A stretch of DNA of 7,858 nucleotides from Acidobacteriaceae bacterium (lineage in GTDB: Bacteria > Acidobacteriota > Terriglobia > Terriglobales > Acidobacteriaceae). This document shows positions 6,127 through 7,858 of this stretch, piece after piece; position 1 is the first letter of the stretch; every line of letters begins with the position of its first letter. The stretch is from NCBI GenBank assembly GCA_025462805.1, contig JAOAPJ010000442.1, positions 1-7,858 of the forward strand, given 5' to 3'. Position numbers and translations under genes: made by a program. The notes under the pieces are model-generated. The model was not told the DNA's origin and did not search any database. It saw nothing but the letters and a program-made list of their open reading frames with translations.

Positions 6127-7812
6127 TTACCTGGCCTGCTGCTTGAGCGGCGGTACCAGGAGCGTCCAGAGTGCACTGGCGTCCGTCGAGCGCTGGATGA
6201 TGAAGTTCAGTGACTGATATGCGGTAGCATGCGTCTCGGGATCGGTGACCTTCACGACAAGGCGATAACTGCCTGGTTGCAAGTCTTTGGTCACTAGGTC
6301 CTTCCCTAGCAGAAGATTTCCGCTGGTGTCGAAGGTGCCCTTATCCAATGACTGATCCTCTTCCTGCTTCAGTGGATCATTCAATCTGCCGATCAGATAA
6401 TGCACATTGAGCACTCCCTTGAGCGGTTCTCCTTCACTAGCCAACGGTGCCCATATCTGCATAATCAAGCGAAGAGGCGCCCCTTGTGGAACCGCGACAT
6501 TGTCTCCACCGAGCGGAGCAATGCGAACACCGGCGAAGCTGAAGGGAACCGGAGATGCAACGCGTACGGGACTCCTGTCGACCGCAATGAAGACCTGGCT
6601 TAAGCCCAAACTTGTATTGAATGCAGGAACAAGCACGACGCGTTCTTGTGCAAAAGACTGTCTGGTGACTGGATTGCGCAGTGTCACCGACAGCTTGTAT
6701 TGGCCGGGAGCGATGGGCACGCGGCCCTCTAAGCCGAAGGGGCGATTCAGCAACGAGTCGGTCTGCTCAGCTGTGAAGTCTCCGGACAACTCCTGCGTCG
6801 CAGTAAGAAATGTCTTGCCGCCGTTGGGGGCTGCAAGTGCTGTCTCCACCTGAAGGCGATAGCTTGATTTTCCATCGCCTGCCCGCTTCAGCACGAAGTC
6901 GCCTGCCTGCGGAAGGGTCATCAGGTAATGGATGCTGGCGCTGTTCGCCGAGTCACGACTCGCGACCGCGGTGAGCGAACTGGTTTCAGTCCCGAAGATG
7001 ATCCGGTGTGACACGCTCTCCTGCGCGGCTCGACGAGCACCGAGAATTTCGCGGTTCTCCGGCAGATTCCGAAAATTCCGAATCTTATTCAGAAGGACAT
7101 CGGAGTCGAGTGTGGGCGAAGGATTCTTCAGATCTACCGGCTCGCCGGGAATGAGCGAAAGGGAGATCTGCGCTGTCTCATCATTGATGTCGCGCTGGAT
7201 GAGCTTGATCGCACTCTGATCATCGTTGATCGCGTTCAGAGAATTCACGAGCTTCTGCGGATGGTCGATGTATGGGGAGTAGAGCCGGTAATCCTCGATA
7301 GGGCTCATCTTAAAGAAGACGAGATAAAAGTGCGCGGGAAGCGCAGAGCTGGGGCTTTGGTAGAACCAGACCTCCATCGGCTTTAGTTCCCGGGTCTCCG
7401 GATATCTGAGCCGCTGCTGTGGCGGGCCGAGCGTGATGTACACCATGCCCCGATCCGTCTGCCAGCCATCGTCCTGGCCTGGGTGCCCTAAGTGCTCTCT
7501 CACATACGTGAGACGACGGTAGTGCTCTTCTTTGAACGTATTTGCATTGTCAGTAGGATCGAGGTTGCGCAGGCGCCAAAAAGACTCAATAAAGCGATCG
7601 CGCTCCTGATTCGTCTTGAGTCCGAGGAAGACGGAGCGCTCGTCGCTGGTGATCAGGTAGTTGACCTCTCGATTCAACCAGCGGTCATAGGCGGGATCCA
7701 AGGCCGGTTTCGTTGCGGCACTGAGTGGAAGCGATAGAGTGGTTGCGGCCGGACCGATAAGTGCCAGACTCATCGTGCAGCCAGCCAAGGCTCCGGTGCG
7801 CAGAGAGGTCAT
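6127..7812 (-). CDS. Secreted GWxTD-domain protein of unknown function
   Basis: Numbered from the ATG at 7812 the protein has 561 residues. The N-terminus looks like an export signal (R5, then a long hydrophobic segment ending near SAA, 31-33), so it should be periplasmic or envelope-located. The GWxTD domain covers about 40-185: YDRWLNREVNYLIT (42-55), an ERDRFIESFWRLRN segment, the hallmark GWQTDRGMVYITLGPP (116-131) and EVWFYQ. The C-terminal half is predicted beta-rich, with two similar strands, PGQYKLSVTLRNPVT (from 369) and PGSYRLVVKVTDPET (from 513), suggesting tandem Ig-like sandwiches. The GWxTD domain is known from Acidobacteriota and related phyla, but I know of no established activity. 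The start is uncertain: the frame stays open to the window edge, with a TTG at 7833 and no strong ribosome site before either codon, so the true start could be outside. An LAGC sequence (9-12) resembles a lipobox but has little hydrophobic sequence before it. It converges on the transporter gene and ends in its own strong terminator. Confidence 0.85.
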   Translation of the reverse strand: MTSLRTGALAGCTMSLALIGPAATTLSLPLSAATKPALDPAYDRWLNREVNYLITSDERSVFLGLKTNQERDRFIESFWRLRNLDPTDNANTFKEEHYRRLTYVREHLGHPGQDDGWQTDRGMVYITLGPPQQRLRYPETRELKPMEVWFYQSPSSALPAHFYLVFFKMSPIEDYRLYSPYIDHPQKLVNSLNAINDDQSAIKLIQRDINDETAQISLSLIPGEPVDLKNPSPTLDSDVLLNKIRNFRNLPENREILGARRAAQESVSHRIIFGTETSSLTAVASRDSANSASIHYLMTLPQAGDFVLKRAGDGKSSYRLQVETALAAPNGGKTFLTATQELSGDFTAEQTDSLLNRPFGLEGRVPIAPGQYKLSVTLRNPVTRQSFAQERVVLVPAFNTSLGLSQVFIAVDRSPVRVASPVPFSFAGVRIAPLGGDNVAVPQGAPLRLIMQIWAPLASEGEPLKGVLNVHYLIGRLNDPLKQEEDQSLDKGTFDTSGNLLLGKDLVTKDLQPGSYRLVVKVTDPETHATAYQSLNFIIQRSTDASALWTLLVPPLKQQAR

Positions 7813-7858
7813 CCGCAGGAGATATCTCAACAAATCACGTCCAATTATTGGGCGCTGG

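Noticed and set aside
7771..7812. Lipobox LAGC near the N-terminus of the GWxTD protein
   Set aside because: Little hydrophobic sequence lies before the cysteine, while a longer hydrophobic stretch continues past it to an SAA site, so an ordinary signal peptide is more likely.
1..7858. Mobile elements, CRISPR arrays, tRNA or other structured RNA genes
   Set aside because: I saw no transposase-like protein, terminal repeats, regularly spaced repeats or tRNA-like cloverleaf on reading both strands.

Overview
The window looks like chromosomal DNA from a Gram-negative bacterium, most likely an Acidobacteriota member of the Terriglobia type (Terriglobus, Granulicella or Edaphobacter relatives). 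This is inferred from two family signatures. One is a TonB-dependent outer-membrane protein of about 1,080 residues with an N-terminal carboxypeptidase-regulatory-like domain (Oar-like), a family hugely expanded in that group. The other is a secreted GWxTD-domain protein, also typical of Acidobacteriota and a few other phyla. Base composition is moderately GC-rich throughout, with no obvious foreign island, insertion sequence, tRNA, rRNA or CRISPR array.

Layout: four protein genes fill the window. On the minus strand, 28-1317 encodes a Tat-exported bicupin of the oxalate decarboxylase family, and 1501-2385 encodes a LysR-type regulator lying upstream of it in the same direction. A 411-base non-coding region (2386-2796) separates the regulator from a large plus-strand gene (2797-6045) for an Oar-like TonB-dependent outer-membrane transporter. 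That gene converges on a minus-strand GWxTD-protein gene (6127 to about 7812), whose 5' end is close to the right edge. A strong hairpin terminator sits between the convergent genes.

How the parts may work together: the bicupin keeps both manganese sites and the decarboxylase-type lid, so it is predicted to turn oxalate into formate and CO2 outside the cytoplasm. The LysR protein is the obvious candidate regulator of the bicupin gene, of the divergent transporter gene, or of both. The intergenic region carries several short dyads and an extended -10-like element that could serve such control. Whether the TonB-dependent protein handles a related substrate cannot be told from the sequence. The GWxTD protein has its own transcription direction and terminator and is probably unrelated.

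Nothing in the window is clearly a new biological system. The points most worth a second look are the exported oxalate decarboxylase linked to a LysR regulator and a divergent transporter, the intergenic dyads, and the GWxTD protein of unknown function.
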